The notes beneath the pieces are model-generated. The model was not told the DNA's origin and did not search any database. It was given only the letters and a program-made list of their open reading frames with translations. From Caecitellus pseudoparvulus (taxonomy: Eukaryota; Bigyra: Bicosoecida): a DNA stretch of 64,000 nucleotides. The DNA is taken from positions 1 to 64,000 of the forward strand of contig CBFFRQ010000046.1 of the NCBI GenBank assembly GCA_965644315.1. The letters run 5' to 3'. Both the position numbers and the translations under genes were made by a program. How positions within the stretch are numbered: the first letter of the stretch is position 1; every line of letters starts with the position of its first letter. Shown here in pieces: positions 29,049-40,365 of this stretch.

Positions 29049-31431
29049 TTGACATTTGCGCGGTTTACTCAGCAAGAGGGAAGCACAGGCTCCAGTTCAG
29101 GAGGGCAGCAAGTCGAAGCTCACTCAAATTCCGCAGACAGACTCCGCAACGACTTCAATGCACGGCGCGATGGGTGGGGACACTGCGAGGTAAGCAGTGC
29201 ACCTTTGCAGCTGAGTAGCTATAGCAGATGCTCAAGCAACGCTGGAGCTTGTACTGCGCAGGCTGTCGCTTTGGCTGGCTGCCGCAGCGTGGTTTTTGTG
29301 CCTTCCTTTCGTGACGGTGAGCACCGGGGAGCTGAAGCCTAGAGGACTGTTTGTCTCGGAAACTGCCATCCAGAAGGGTCTAGTCGGCGGTCTCGTTTCT
29401 AAAAGTAGCTATAATCGGGCCGTAGAGCACGCCCTGAGCTTCTACACGGATTCCGCCGTGCAGGGTGGAGACAGCCTCGGCTGGTTCGCTGAGCATGCAT
29501 GCGGCGGCCCGCGGCAGTGCTCCGTGTTTACCCAAGCAGGCACCGGCGCTGCAAGCGATGCGGTGCTTGTGTACCTTCCCGGCATGCAGTCGAACTCCAT
29601 CTCTGCAAGCAACGTTCTGGTGAGCAGCGTCCCGGGGGCGAGCGCGGATGCTGCGGCGTGTGCGGACTTGTGGTTTCCGGCGCCGCTTCGACAGACAGCT
29701 TCAACCGCCCACGCCTGCATTCGGGCACCCCACGGGGCATTTCACCTCCTGGCCATGCTCCCTGTGTTGGGAGAGTCCCCCTGGCGGGCGGCTGGCGTCG
29801 GTCTGCTGCTCCTTCCGCCTGGCGTTGAGCAGGAGTGGCTGGGGTGCCTCACCACACCCAGCGTGGACCTCCAGCGTGGTCTGGTATGCCTGCAAGCCTA
29901 CAACACTGCCATGGTTCGGTCTGGTTTGTCGCAGTCAGGAAGTGTGGCTCGCTCTGCAGCAGACTGGGTCGTGGGCACTGCCAGCGCGGGGAGGGAACCC
30001 TCTGCCCCGCAGGTGGGCCGCGTGCAGTCCGTGCTGCACCTGCGCTGGCCCAGTGCAAGCACTATACAGCGCTCTGTCGTGCTGGAGGTGGAGGGTCCAG
30101 GGGGTCTGGTCCCTGACCTGGATGTCCCCTCAGCCTTGACGCACCTCGCCCAGGCACAGGGATTGCGTGTGCGCCAGCAGCCGGAGGAAGGTGTGCAGCA
30201 ATGGGCAGAGCAGGTTGGATTATCTGATGCAGGTATGACGTGGGACGCTCTGCACAGCGTGGAAGTAGTGGGCACGTCTCTTGCACGTGCTGTGGGGACT
30301 TCGCTCGCGGCGGACTGGTTGAGGCAGATCGCACACGGCTGGTTTGAGGTCAGCCTCGCCTGCGGGGCCCATGGGGGCTCTGGGTCTGGTTTGCATGGCG
30401 CCTTTCTTGAGTTGAATGTGCCTGCGGTGACCATCGCTGTGTCCCAGAAGGGGTGGGCCGTGCCCGGTGACAACGCCCGAACAGCCTGCTCGCTCTCCCG
30501 AACAGCTTCTGCGCCATGGTGCGATGGTCTTCAGATGAAGGGCAATGCTTCGTCACGGGGGCACACCCAGCGGCTGCCTGCGCTCAAAGTGCTGCGTGTC
30601 ATCGAGCACTGGCTGCGGACTGCGGCGGTGGTGGAGGAGCGCTTCCACGCCGGGGCAAGGCTGTACATTTCGTGGGGCGCTAGCTTTGTCAATGATGGCG
30701 AGTACGCGCTGGTATTTGCTCTCTTGCTGGTAGTGTCAGGGTGGCGCGTGTGCACGGCTGGCAGCAGCGCCATCGAGCTGGTGCGTGGACTGCCCCTGGC
30801 GGCGACCTTGCTTGCGTGGGGCGTGCTCGCTGCAGCACTGCCACTTGCAGCTCTTCCCACCGCCGTGATGCATGCATTGGATGGGTCTGGTGTGCGAATT
30901 TCGTGCGTCCTGCAGTGCGGCTGGCTCTTGCTGGGCACGCTGCTCGCGGCGGTTGCTGGTGGTGCCCCTCGCATCCCGCAGCACACCCGCGCGGGAGAAC
31001 TTCCCGCTGACCAGTGGAAGGAGACTTCCCCACACGAACGACTTCAGCGCATGGAGAAAAAGCAGGGGCACCTCGAGCCCGCACCGCACAAGGTGCTCCT
31101 GTGTGCCGTGAGTGTCTTGGTCTTGGCGGGCCACGGCGTCGTGGCGATGGCACCCGCCTTGCCTGTTTGGCTTGCTCTTGCGCCAGCGCACGTCTCGCTA
31201 CTTTCCAAGCAAAGGGGCTTGTGGCGCACTTTTGCACTGTCTCTGTCATGTGCACTGAGCGTGGGAGTTACGGCCATAGCGGGGGCGTTTGCGGCTTCCT
31301 TCGCGCAGCTGCCGGGCGGCGACGTGCAAGGCCACCGCATCGGCTTCTGCCTGCTCCACGGGCTCGCAGTCTTTCCGATCTGGATGGTGGCAGGAGCAGA
31401 CGCAGTCAGCAGCCTGACACACCCGACGTAG
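29049..31431 (+). CDS. GPAA1: GPI transamidase component GAA1/GPAA1
   Basis: Subunit of the ER GPI-anchor transamidase that presents the GPI lipid. The main exon runs from about 29228 to the stop 31431. The 5' exon ends at a gtaagc donor at 29190, giving a tentative 38-nt intron in phase 1; the true start is unresolved. Reading frame before and after the junction gives LVLRRLSLWLAAAAWFLCLP, the N-terminal membrane segment, then FVSETAI at the position of human 'YMSENAL'. The M28-like lumenal domain shows THACIRAPHGAFHLL, LVPDLDVPSALTHL (human 'LPNLDLLNL'), GLHGAFLELNVPAVTI and LKVLRVIEHWLR. At least six hydrophobic segments follow from 30660 to 31420. Like other GAA1 proteins it lacks an obvious peptidase metal site. 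Its stop is 10 bp from the stop of the convergent ankyrin gene. Confidence 0.78.
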
Positions 31432-31441
31432 TTTCCCCTCC

Positions 31442-33571
31442 TCACAGCTTGCCCCCGTGCGCCTCCAGCAAGGCCAGCATGGCGGGGGCGGCGGGGGACC
31501 GGTGGGCCATGAGCATTTCGTCCCTGCCCACGTGCACCCGGCCAGTTGCCAGCAGCGCCTCTGCAATGCTGACGTGCCCGCCGTGCATGGCGTTGAAGAG
31601 GGACTGGTTTGCAACGGCGGCCGGGTCAGCGCCGTGTGCCACGAGGATGTCCACCACTTGCGAGTGGCCGCGCTTGCATGCTTCGCGCAGTGCAGCGCTC
31701 TTGCGGATATCTGCAGGCACTACTGGCAGGTCAGCAGTGTTCAGCAGTGCCTGCACGAGGGCAGGGTCTGCCACCTCGCTGTCCGCGACAGCCTGGTCTT
31801 GGGGAGTCATGGGCCGCATAGGCATGGGGGAGTGTGGCTTGAGCCAACGCGCCACACGCTGCTCCGCGCTGCATGCTGCCACGCCGGCAGAGGGACTCGC
31901 ATCGAGTGCCCCCATGAGCAGCTGAAGCGTGTCTGTGTGTGCGTACGTGGCTGCTCCCAGCAGCGCAGCCCCATCCTGCACACACGGGTCTGCTCCGTGT
32001 TGCAGCAGCAGTACACATGCTGCGGTGTGCCCCTTCCTTGCCGCATCTGCGATGACGGTGGGGTCCCTGTCGCTGGGGTTTATGCCGTAGTGCGCCATGA
32101 GTTCCCACAGCACTGCGATCTGGCCTTGCCGTGCCGCTGCACAGGCCGCCTCCGCCAGCGTGTCGGCCTGGTGTTCCGCTGCGCCGCGGCTGAGGAACTC
32201 GCGCAGGACCACGGCAAAGCCGAACTCCGCGGCGCGCACGATGCCCCCTGCAATGTTGCCATCTGTCCATGCTTCCACCACCGCTTGGGGGTTCTCTTCC
32301 CCCACCACTCCCGCATCCAGGAGCTGTCCCACCACCGCGTCACTTCCCACGCCAGCAGCGCTAGGAATGCAGGCTCTGGCGCTGGCTGCACACTGCCGGC
32401 AGTGTGGCAGGGCGCCAGCGGGAGGCCAGTGGTCAATGCCCTGCACACGGTCACACTGGGCATGTTTTGGGAAGCTGATGAGGGCTGGGGTCACTGCTGC
32501 GCAGCCAGTGGCGGCTGCGACTTGCAGCGCTCGATGTGCTTGCCACGTGACTTCTGCCCACGTCAGCTCGCCTGGCTGCTGCCCAGAGGCGATTCGGACG
32601 CCGTGCGCGAGCATGACGCTCACTGCGCGGGCGGCATTGCTCTCTGCAGCGCCGTGCAGCGCTTCGCCCCACTCTGCAGGCGACTGCCCGATGCCGATGT
32701 CCAGCAGCACCTGCACGATGTCTGCGTGGTCGGCGTTGCAAGCGACATTCAAGGTGACAGCGCCAAGGTGCCCGGGGCTGGCATTCAGGGACGCAAGGAG
32801 TTTCACGATGGCCACGTTCCCCGCCTTCGCAGCTCTCCACAGCAGCTCAGGGTTGCGCCGTGCCACGTTCAGCCCGTGCTGCAGCAGCGTGTGCAGGGCG
32901 GCTTCGTTGCCTGCGGAGATGGCGGCGCGGCCTCCGAGGTTCAGCACCTTGCGGAAGTTGTAGCAGTACCGGGGCGTGTCCTCTGAAGGATCAGCTGGGC
33001 GCAGCACTGGGGGAGGGGGTGGTGTGCGTGGGCCCACGAGGTCGACAATGTCCGGGTTGGCTGGACTTGGCACCCGCAGTGCCTCCCGCAAGTGCAGCTT
33101 GGCGCTGGAGGCGTGTAGGATGGGGGACAGCCACGCTTCATGGGTACCTGATGAACTGCCAGCGAGGATGGGGACAGCGAAATGCGGGTTACGCATCAGC
33201 GGCACGTGCGACCAGCTCAGCGGCACGCTGGACGGCACGAACTCCAGCAGCAGGCGCAGCAGGCCAGGGTCAGCGGCGGCAAGGTCTTGCAGGAGATGAA
33301 CAACATCAATGCAGCTGGTCACTGCGCCTGCCTCCTGCTCGGCACCCGTTGGCTGCTGCCCAGTGGCCTGCGCTTCACCTGACGCCGCTGCAACGCAGCT
33401 GGCAGGCGGCGCAGCAGCTTGTGGCGCACTGCCTTGCGCGTGCAGGAAGCCTGCCGCTTCCTCTCGTGCGTGTTTGCCTTCAGAGGTGACAGGTGGGGAA
33501 GAATGTCCCGCTTGGGCGGCGCCATGCCCTAGCTGTGGGCGGCAAGGCGTGCAGGTCTGCGCCGTTGCCAT
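31442..33571 (-). CDS. Ankyrin-repeat protein, 709 aa
   Basis: Intronless from ATG 33571. The first 200 residues are Ala/Pro-rich and low complexity except for a helical block (SCIDVVHLLQDLAAADPGLL). From about residue 210 to the end it is a solenoid of degenerate ankyrin repeats. Clear units are AALHTLLQHGLNVARRNPEL, ELLWRAAKAGNVAIVKLLAS, LNVACNADHADIVQVLLDIG, DAARKGHTAACVLLLQHGAD and REACKRGHSQVVDILVAHGA. No catalytic or membrane domain is seen, so a protein-interaction role is all that can be inferred. It shares a 362-bp divergent region with the sphingomyelinase fusion gene. Confidence 0.8.
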   Translation of the reverse strand: MATAQTCTPCRPQLGHGAAQAGHSSPPVTSEGKHAREEAAGFLHAQGSAPQAAAPPASCVAAASGEAQATGQQPTGAEQEAGAVTSCIDVVHLLQDLAAADPGLLRLLLEFVPSSVPLSWSHVPLMRNPHFAVPILAGSSSGTHEAWLSPILHASSAKLHLREALRVPSPANPDIVDLVGPRTPPPPPVLRPADPSEDTPRYCYNFRKVLNLGGRAAISAGNEAALHTLLQHGLNVARRNPELLWRAAKAGNVAIVKLLASLNASPGHLGAVTLNVACNADHADIVQVLLDIGIGQSPAEWGEALHGAAESNAARAVSVMLAHGVRIASGQQPGELTWAEVTWQAHRALQVAAATGCAAVTPALISFPKHAQCDRVQGIDHWPPAGALPHCRQCAASARACIPSAAGVGSDAVVGQLLDAGVVGEENPQAVVEAWTDGNIAGGIVRAAEFGFAVVLREFLSRGAAEHQADTLAEAACAAARQGQIAVLWELMAHYGINPSDRDPTVIADAARKGHTAACVLLLQHGADPCVQDGAALLGAATYAHTDTLQLLMGALDASPSAGVAACSAEQRVARWLKPHSPMPMRPMTPQDQAVADSEVADPALVQALLNTADLPVVPADIRKSAALREACKRGHSQVVDILVAHGADPAAVANQSLFNAMHGGHVSIAEALLATGRVHVGRDEMLMAHRSPAAPAMLALLEAHGGKL

Positions 33572-33933
33572 GCCAAGAAATGTCGGCGACTGCCGCCGAA
33601 GTCACGGAGCGTGTGCTGAGGACGGGGAGCTGGAGGTGGTGCTAAGGGATTTCGGCATGAGGCGTTGGAGGTCTATGCAATTTTGTGTGTCGCCCGTCCT
33701 GTTTGCGTGTGTGCAGCTTGATGTGGTTTTCTGGGCGCCAATGCTCAGGAAGCCACCACCAGGTAGGTGACACCCCCCCTCAACACCCCTCGGGGCCGTC
33801 CAGCGTTCAGGGAGCCCAGGCAGCGGCCAATGAACAGTGCACAGACAGTGCATGTGTGCGTTGGTGATGCGCACCGCGTTTCGCGCGCGCCGTGCGCTTT
33901 TCTTTGAGCTGCACGCCCCATCATGAGCTGGGC
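33572..33933. promoter_or_regulatory. Divergent intergenic region: ankyrin (-) / nSMase fusion (+)
   Basis: 362 bp between divergent start codons at 33571 and 33934. No TATA-like or other motif recognised; promoter content is inferred from orientation. Confidence 0.4.
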
Positions 33934-36900
33934 ATGGCGGCAGCGGAAAAAAAGCCCTCAGGCACCTCACCAGGGGATTCCTCGCGGCGTGCGACGGTCC
34001 TGCTGCCCCTGCGCGAGAAGGATGGCGAGCTGCAGGCGCTTCTGGGCCAAAGGGAGGTGGAGAGCGTGGACAGTCCCGGTGAGATGGTGCCGTTTGGCGG
34101 TGAGCTGCTGCTGTTTGGAGGGCGAGTGCCTGCGCAGCAGCCGCCGCTGCAAGTGGCGTTGGCTGAGATGGGGCGCTCAGGCCTTGCCGTTGCGCCCAAC
34201 ACGCGCCTGAATGGAGTGATGGTGTTTGACAGGGTGCAAGTGACATCCTCGGTGACGGGCATGACGTATGACGTGCAGAGCTTCGTGGCGTGGGCGGGAG
34301 GTGCGTGTGCGTCTGCGGAAATTGCTTGCGGCACACGGCACCCTGCCTCGTTTCTGCGGCCGCAGACAACGAATTCACCCTGACTCCCGATGTGGACTTT
34401 GTGAACTTTCAACTCAGCACGGTGCGCGCTCGGAGGGAGCGGTTGGTGAAGTCAGGCACCTTCCACGCCCTGCCGCTGGCGTTGCAGCGCTCCCTGTCGC
34501 CCCGCATGCACACCGTGCAGTGGTGGCCCGTGGCCCAGGCCATCGCGGCGCTGCACCCTTCGCGCCCAGCCATCAACGCATGGCAAGCCGACGAGTTCAA
34601 GCGTCTGGGGCGGGCGGCTGGTCGCGACGTGGCGGTGGGCACGCTGCACACACTGCAGCACGCCCTGCAGCTGGGCAGCCGCACCGCCTTCCTCCGAGCC
34701 TGCGCCCGGCCGCTGCCCTGGGCACGCGCCCCGCTGCGCCCCGCGCACTTCGTCGCGGAGGATGTCATGGCCGCCCACGCCCCCTCCACCTCCCCTCTCG
34801 CGCCCGCCCGCCGACCCCGCCAGCGCAGCCGCAGCCTGGACAGTGCAGACTTGCCGGCGCTGCTACGCCGAGGGTGGGCTGGCAGGGGGGGCGTGTCTGC
34901 CGGCACAGGGGCGCCAGAGCAGCGCCTGCGAGGGGAGAAGGCGCCACATGACGACGGCTGTGGCCTGTTGCCCAGCAACACAGTGTACGGGCCGACGCAC
35001 ATGCGACAGGGCTCTGGCGGAGCCGCAGGGACAGGTGGCGAGGCTGTGCAGCTGCTCTCGCACAACCTCAACGTGCTGCCAGTGGGCGCCAACATGGTGA
35101 GCAGGCACAGCTCGCACCAGGCTGGCACGCGCATCGACGCCTTCACAGCGTACCTGGCCCAGCACGCCCAGCGGGGGGGGGCCCTGCACATCCTGGCCCT
35201 GCAAGAGGTGTTCGCGACGGCCATGTCCCCCTTCGTGTGCTACCAGGCGTCCCTCCTGCGACGTCTCCGCGCCCTGGGGTACACACACGCAGTGCACATG
35301 CCCCGTCCGTCGCTTGGGGACGTCGCCTGGCGAGGCAAGTGGACCGACAGCGGGCTGGTCATCGCCAGCAAACTGCCCATCATTGCGAGCGATTTCCTGG
35401 CCTTCCAGGGCGGCAGGGGGCTGGACGCTGGCGCAGCCAAGGGCGTCATTTGGGCCCGAGTGCAGGTGCCTGGTCGGCCTGCCTCGTCCACGGCGCCAGT
35501 GTGTGTGGACGTGTTCAACTGCCACTTGCAAGCGACGCACACGGGGCCTGTGGGGGGGTACCAGCACGTGCGTGCGGGGCAGGTGCAGGAAATGATGGCG
35601 TTCATTCGGCGGGTGACGCACGGCAGTACCCACCCCTGGCTGCTGACGGGGGATTTCAACGTGGACGGCATGCAGGATTTTCCCGGGCGGCAGGTGGGCC
35701 TGCCCTACTTCGCACCCCTCACGTCCTCTGGCGGCGTGGCCGAAGGCGACAGCGAAGCGTACACGGTGCTGCTGGCCCAACTGCTGCAGTCTGTGGGGCG
35801 GCAGAGTCTGGGTGCGCGAGGCTCGGCAGGTGCCGCCACCGCGCGCCTGGCAGGGTTCATGGACGTTTTGCGGGCCAAGCACGGGCGGCAAGTGACCACC
35901 CGCCCACCCCGCCAGCAGTTCCCCACACACTTGGCGTATGCGTACGCCCACAAGCACCCTCAGCGCCTGGACTACGTGTGGTTCCGGGAGGGGGCGGCAG
36001 GGCAGCTGACAGTGGACGTGCCGGCGACGGCAGTGCTGCCCTTCCGCATGGCGCCACACTCGGGCTTCAGCCACTTGTCGGACCACTACGGCATCACGGT
36101 GTCCTTGGTGCCCGACACATCCATCGCATGGGAAGACACGACGCGGCGCATCGTGCTGGCGCAGCCCCACGCGGCTCGCCACGCGCCTCCCCGCGGCCTG
36201 GCCCGCTCCAAGTCTTCAGGGGACGTGGCAGGCCTCACCGACGCCGAGCCGAGCGAAGCGCCAGTGCTGGGCAGCGAGGCAGGGCGCGTTGCACTGCCCA
36301 CCACCGGCGTGACCCGAGCCTTCGTGGCGCCGCCTGCCCTGGTACGCTGCGTGCGTATGCCGCAGCCGTCCAGCGTCGTTGGGCGGGTCGCGCTTGCGAC
36401 CTGCCCTCGCCTGTGGCGGGAAGTGCAGTTCTTCGCCCTGCACAGCCGCACATGGGCCATCGTGGGGAACGTGGCAACGGTGCTGTTGGCGTTCTGGGTG
36501 CTGGCCTTTGCCGCTGCGCAGGGGTTGCTGGGGGAACAGCACGGTATTGTCAGCACATTGAAGGCAGCTGCCGCAGGGGTGGGCGCTGCCTGGCGACACA
36601 GGCCATCGCTTGACACCTGCATGGCTGTATCGACAGAGTCAGGGTGCTGGCTGCACGTGGGTCAGTTTCTCACGACGCTGGGCGCCACGCTGTTGACAGT
36701 GGCGGTGTTGGCCGCAGTGGCGTGGCCTGACACCGCCTCCCTCGCTTTGGCTTGGTATTCCTTGTACTGGCGCGTGCAGGGGCGCCTGGTGCCACGGGGG
36801 ACGCGGGAGGCCTCTGCCCTGCGCCTCCTCCGCTGTGCCCAGTGGTGCCCGCGAGTCTGCGGCGTGTGTGTGCCCGCCCTTCGCCGGTGTGGGCGGGCAG

Positions 36901-39743
36901 TGCGGGGAGCGGGACGCCTGCGTCACGCACTGCGTCTTCCAGGGTGCCCGCCGACACAAGGCACGTGCAGCGCCGTGCACCTCCACGTGATGGGGCGCCC
37001 AGCCGTGCAGGTGCCTGGTTTGCGCCCTGGCATGCCGGGAACGCTGGATGACGGCAGCGAAGTGCACCTGCTGCACCCAGCGGCAACTGCAGTGCACGAG
37101 TGCGGAACGGTGGGCGTGGAGCAGGCGCACCTGGCCCAGTGCGTGCTGCAGTTCCTCGCAGCATCAGGCGTCGAGCGACGGCTGTTCCCCCTCGTCACCA
37201 GCACGTCTCGCTCGGGATTGCCCTCTGCTTGGCGGTGTTTTCTGTCCCACACCGCGCCCGGCGAACCAGGTGCCAACCTGCCCATCCCTGTCCTGCGCTG
37301 GCCCAGTGCCACTGGGGAGGGGTCACGGGGCTACGGCGCCTCACACCAGCGGAATGTGAGTGAGCTGTTCTGCGCGCAGGCCGAGCAGGGTGTGCCTCGT
37401 GGCAGTGCGTTCCCGGGCAGTGGCTTGCCGCAGGGCTACGGTGCGGCGCCCCGCCTGGTAGACGGGCAGAGCAGTGGCCACACAGGCACCGTGCACTTGT
37501 CAAGTTTGCCAAGCTACACGCCACAGTACGTGGTGCTGACCCTGCTCCGGTGGCTGGCCCGGCAGGCCGAGCCGGACCTGCCTCGCGGTGTCACGTCAAG
37601 CCCCCTCTGCCTGACACCGAGCAGCGCAGAAGTGCCGCAGGACAGTGCGTTCTTCCAGTGCTGCACCGCTTACGAAGGCATTATGATGGGGGTGCAGCAG
37701 CACGGGACGCGGCCAGGCGTCGGCTGGCAGGGCGACGCCGCGGAGGGGCACGGTTTTTCGTGGTGGTGTCATGACGATGTGGCCGCGCTGGCGACAAGCT
37801 TAGGGTCGGGCCTCGTGCGCTTGGGGCGCCTGGCAGCGGGCGGGCGAGTCGGCATCCTCGCGACAAACTGCCGGGAGTGGCTGCTGACCGACGTGGCGTG
37901 TGCTTTCTACTCCCTGCACTCCCTCGCCCTGCACGCGCCCAGCTCGGAGGCGTTGGGGCGCTTGCTCACCATCGGCAGACCCGCCGTTGTCGTGACACAC
38001 CGCAAGTTCACGCACGCCGTCATTCGCTGGGCACAGGCGCGTGGAGCAGACACGCCTCCGCCAGTGGTCGTGCAGATTGAGCCGGTGGGGTACCACGAGC
38101 GCATGGCCGCACTGGAGGCGGCGGTGGAGCTGCACGACATGACGTTTGTGCTGGAGGCGGGGCAGGCGTACCCTCTCGCGCACTGCCTGCCCTTGCCGCA
38201 GGACGCGGCGACGTCAGTGTACACGTGGGGTGACGACGGCGCAGGTGCTGTCCCGGTGCCCACAGAGCACTGCCTCAGCCACAGCGACTTTGTCTCTGCA
38301 GTGGCTCGTTTCCGGTGCAGTGTGCAGGGGTCGCTGCTCAGCACTGCAGACACGCACTTGTGCCATCTGCCCCTGCCGCACCTCACAGAGCGCATCGTGG
38401 CACACACTCTGCTTCGTCTGGGCGCGAAAGTGGCATTTGTGGGCGGCGGGTTGAACGCCGCGTTGGGCTGCCTAGGGGCGCTGCAGCCCACACTCCTGTG
38501 CGTCACGCCACGACTACTGGAAGTGCTGTTCTCGCACTTCCTGCGCATTCGACGGGCGTGGGCGACGTGGTACAGCAAGGCATACCTGGCCTCTGTCTCA
38601 GCCAAGGCGGCGGCGGTGCAGGGCGGGTGGGCCGCGCTGGCCAACGGCCTGACTGGAGCGGCGCCCCTGCCCAGTGCTGGCCAGGCGTCGGAAGCTGTGA
38701 CGCTGCTGTCCCCTGCTCGGCGGTGGGAGGACGCGACGTTCTTTCATGACGCCAGCCACGCCCTTGGCACTGCGCGGCTGAAGTTCATGATGGTGCTGGC
38801 GACGGGAGACAGCGGGGGGGTGGCGCCTCGTGCTGACGTCTTGGAGTTCGCGCAGGTTGCCATGTGCACGCCCCTGGTGGAGGTGGTGACTCACCCCACC
38901 CGCGGCATCCTGCTGACTCGCCCCATGAAGCTACCAGTCGTGCCAGCTGCCAGCGGTGCCGGGGCGGACCTGTCCCCCGCTCGGCAAGCCATCCTGCGCC
39001 TGGCCACACACGTGCCACTGGGACACCCCACGCCGGGCACGGTCCTGCAGCTGGAGCAAGTGCCTGGCAATTGCCGCCTGTGGCACATGCGGGTGGGCAG
39101 GTGCCCCCTCGGCAGCCCCCCTCGCGGCACAGGCGCAGGGGGGGACCAACCCCCCTCGCGCGCCCCTGACGATGCTGGCTGGCTGGCCACTCGTGTGGCT
39201 GGGCAGTGGGTGCTGGCTGGCCACAGTAGCTCCCTCGCTGACACGCCATGGGGTCCGCTGTGCCTGCACCGCCTGGAGTCCTTCGTGCATTGTGCCTGCA
39301 GCCTGCTGCGCAAGGTGTGGCTCGTTCCACCGCCCCTGCACACACCCACTGCCCCTGTCCTGGCCCTGGCCGCAGTCAGCTCAGAACAGGCGTTCAGCTG
39401 GGCGACAGGTAGCGGCGTGGCGGAGCTAGCGGCACCTGCTGACGCGGGAGCCATTTGCGACCACCCTGCGACCCAGCAGTACGTGCTGCGCCGCCTGCAG
39501 GCAGCCATGCAGGTGCGTGACACACACTTGACGCCCAGTGAGGGGCGGTGCCTGGGGGCGGTGCGGCGTATTACGCTGTTGCCGGCGCTGGGGCGCGCCG
39601 GCGCCATGGTGGTCACGCCCACCGGCGAGCTGCTGCGTCGACAGCTGGCGAGCGTGCACCGCAGCACACTGCTGCACATGTACACGGCTGCCGGCTTGAG
39701 CGAGGCTGATGCGGAGCGGTGTGTGGGTGCGCCTAGCGAGTGA
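33934..39743 (+). CDS. Fusion: degenerate Nudix, neutral sphingomyelinase-type phosphodiesterase, membrane segments, degenerate acyl-CoA synthetase
   Basis: Exons 33934-34300 and 34366-39743 (65-nt GT-AG intron, phase 1) give 1,914 residues. Residues 1 to about 230 are Nudix-like: RATVLLPLREKDGELQALLG then LLLFGGRVPAQQPPLQVALA, where the Nudix-box glutamates are mostly replaced. Residues about 350-710 are an endonuclease/exonuclease/phosphatase-fold nSMase with all key motifs: LSHNLNVLPVGAN, LALQEVF, FNCHLQATH, LLTGDFNVDG, RLDYVWF and SHLSDHYGITV. This part should hydrolyse sphingomyelin or a related phosphosphingolipid. Two hydrophobic regions follow (nt about 36440-36540 and 36650-36770), as in SMPD2. 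Residues about 1250-1900 resemble long-chain acyl-CoA synthetases (VGILATNCREWLLTDVACAF; LPLPHLTERIVAHTLLRLGA). The ATP-binding SGTTG.PKG loop is replaced by SVYTWGDDGAGA and the E-bearing YG.TE motif is not recognisable, so it is probably a pseudo-enzyme. Its stop overlaps the uL11 stop by 11 bp. Confidence 0.8.
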
Positions 39744-40243
39744 CCTGCAGTCCCATGGAGCTGGCGGAGCCCAGCACCATCTTGGCCACCGCCTCCGTGG
39801 ACATGCCTTCCAGGGACGGGTCGTACTTCTGCTTGGCCTTGGCAATTTCATACACCGCCTTCACTGACACGGAGCCGGCACCGGCGGCTGCCGAGGCGGC
39901 GCCCTTGCTCAGCCCCGTCACGCGCTTGAGGAACCAGGACGTGGACGGCGGGAGAATGTCAAAGTTGAAGGTGCGGTCCTCGAACGCAGTCAGCCGCACG
40001 CGCATGATGGCGGAAGGTGCCAGACTGTCCGTCTTGTCGTTGAACTGCTTGCAGAACTCCTGGGCAGCGAGTAGGGAGGGTGGGAGTGCAGTGCGGAATT
40101 ACGGCCGCCGGCCACCGCACCGCCGCTGCGCCACGCACCATCATGTTCACGCCAAGGGGGCCCAGGGCCTGGCCAAGTTTAGGACTGGGCTTGGCTGTGC
40201 CGGCAGCAGCCGCGATGACAGTGATGCCTTTCACTGCTGCCAT
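39733..40243 (-). CDS. MRPL11: Ribosomal protein uL11, mitochondrial/bacterial type
   Basis: Forms the GTPase-associated stalk base of the large ribosomal subunit. Exons 40139-40243 and 39733-40059 (79-nt intron, phase 0); 143 residues, the usual length. Signature blocks are PKLGQALGPLGVNMM in exon 1, then across the junction EFCKQFNDKT, DRTFNFDILPPSTSWFLKRV and KMVLGSASSMGLQV. It is the bacterial-like form, so it serves a mitochondrion or plastid. The N terminus is short (MAAVKGITVIAAAAGTAKPS) without an obvious long presequence. The last 11 bp of the coding region overlap the end of the convergent nSMase fusion gene (39733-39743). Confidence 0.92.
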
Positions 40244-40365
40244 GGTTTGCGGGGGGGCAGTGCTGGTGGCGAGGGTTCGTCCGTGCCAGGCTCGGGCGCC
40301 GTGCAAGGTGTGGGTGGCCGACGTGGTGGGGGGGAGTGCAATGTAAGTGTGGGAGCGGGCGTGCA

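Noticed and set aside
29228-31431. PGAP1-type GPI inositol deacylase
   Set aside because: No lipase GxSxG context; GAA1-specific blocks (LVPDLDV, HGAFLELNV, FVSETAI) fit better.
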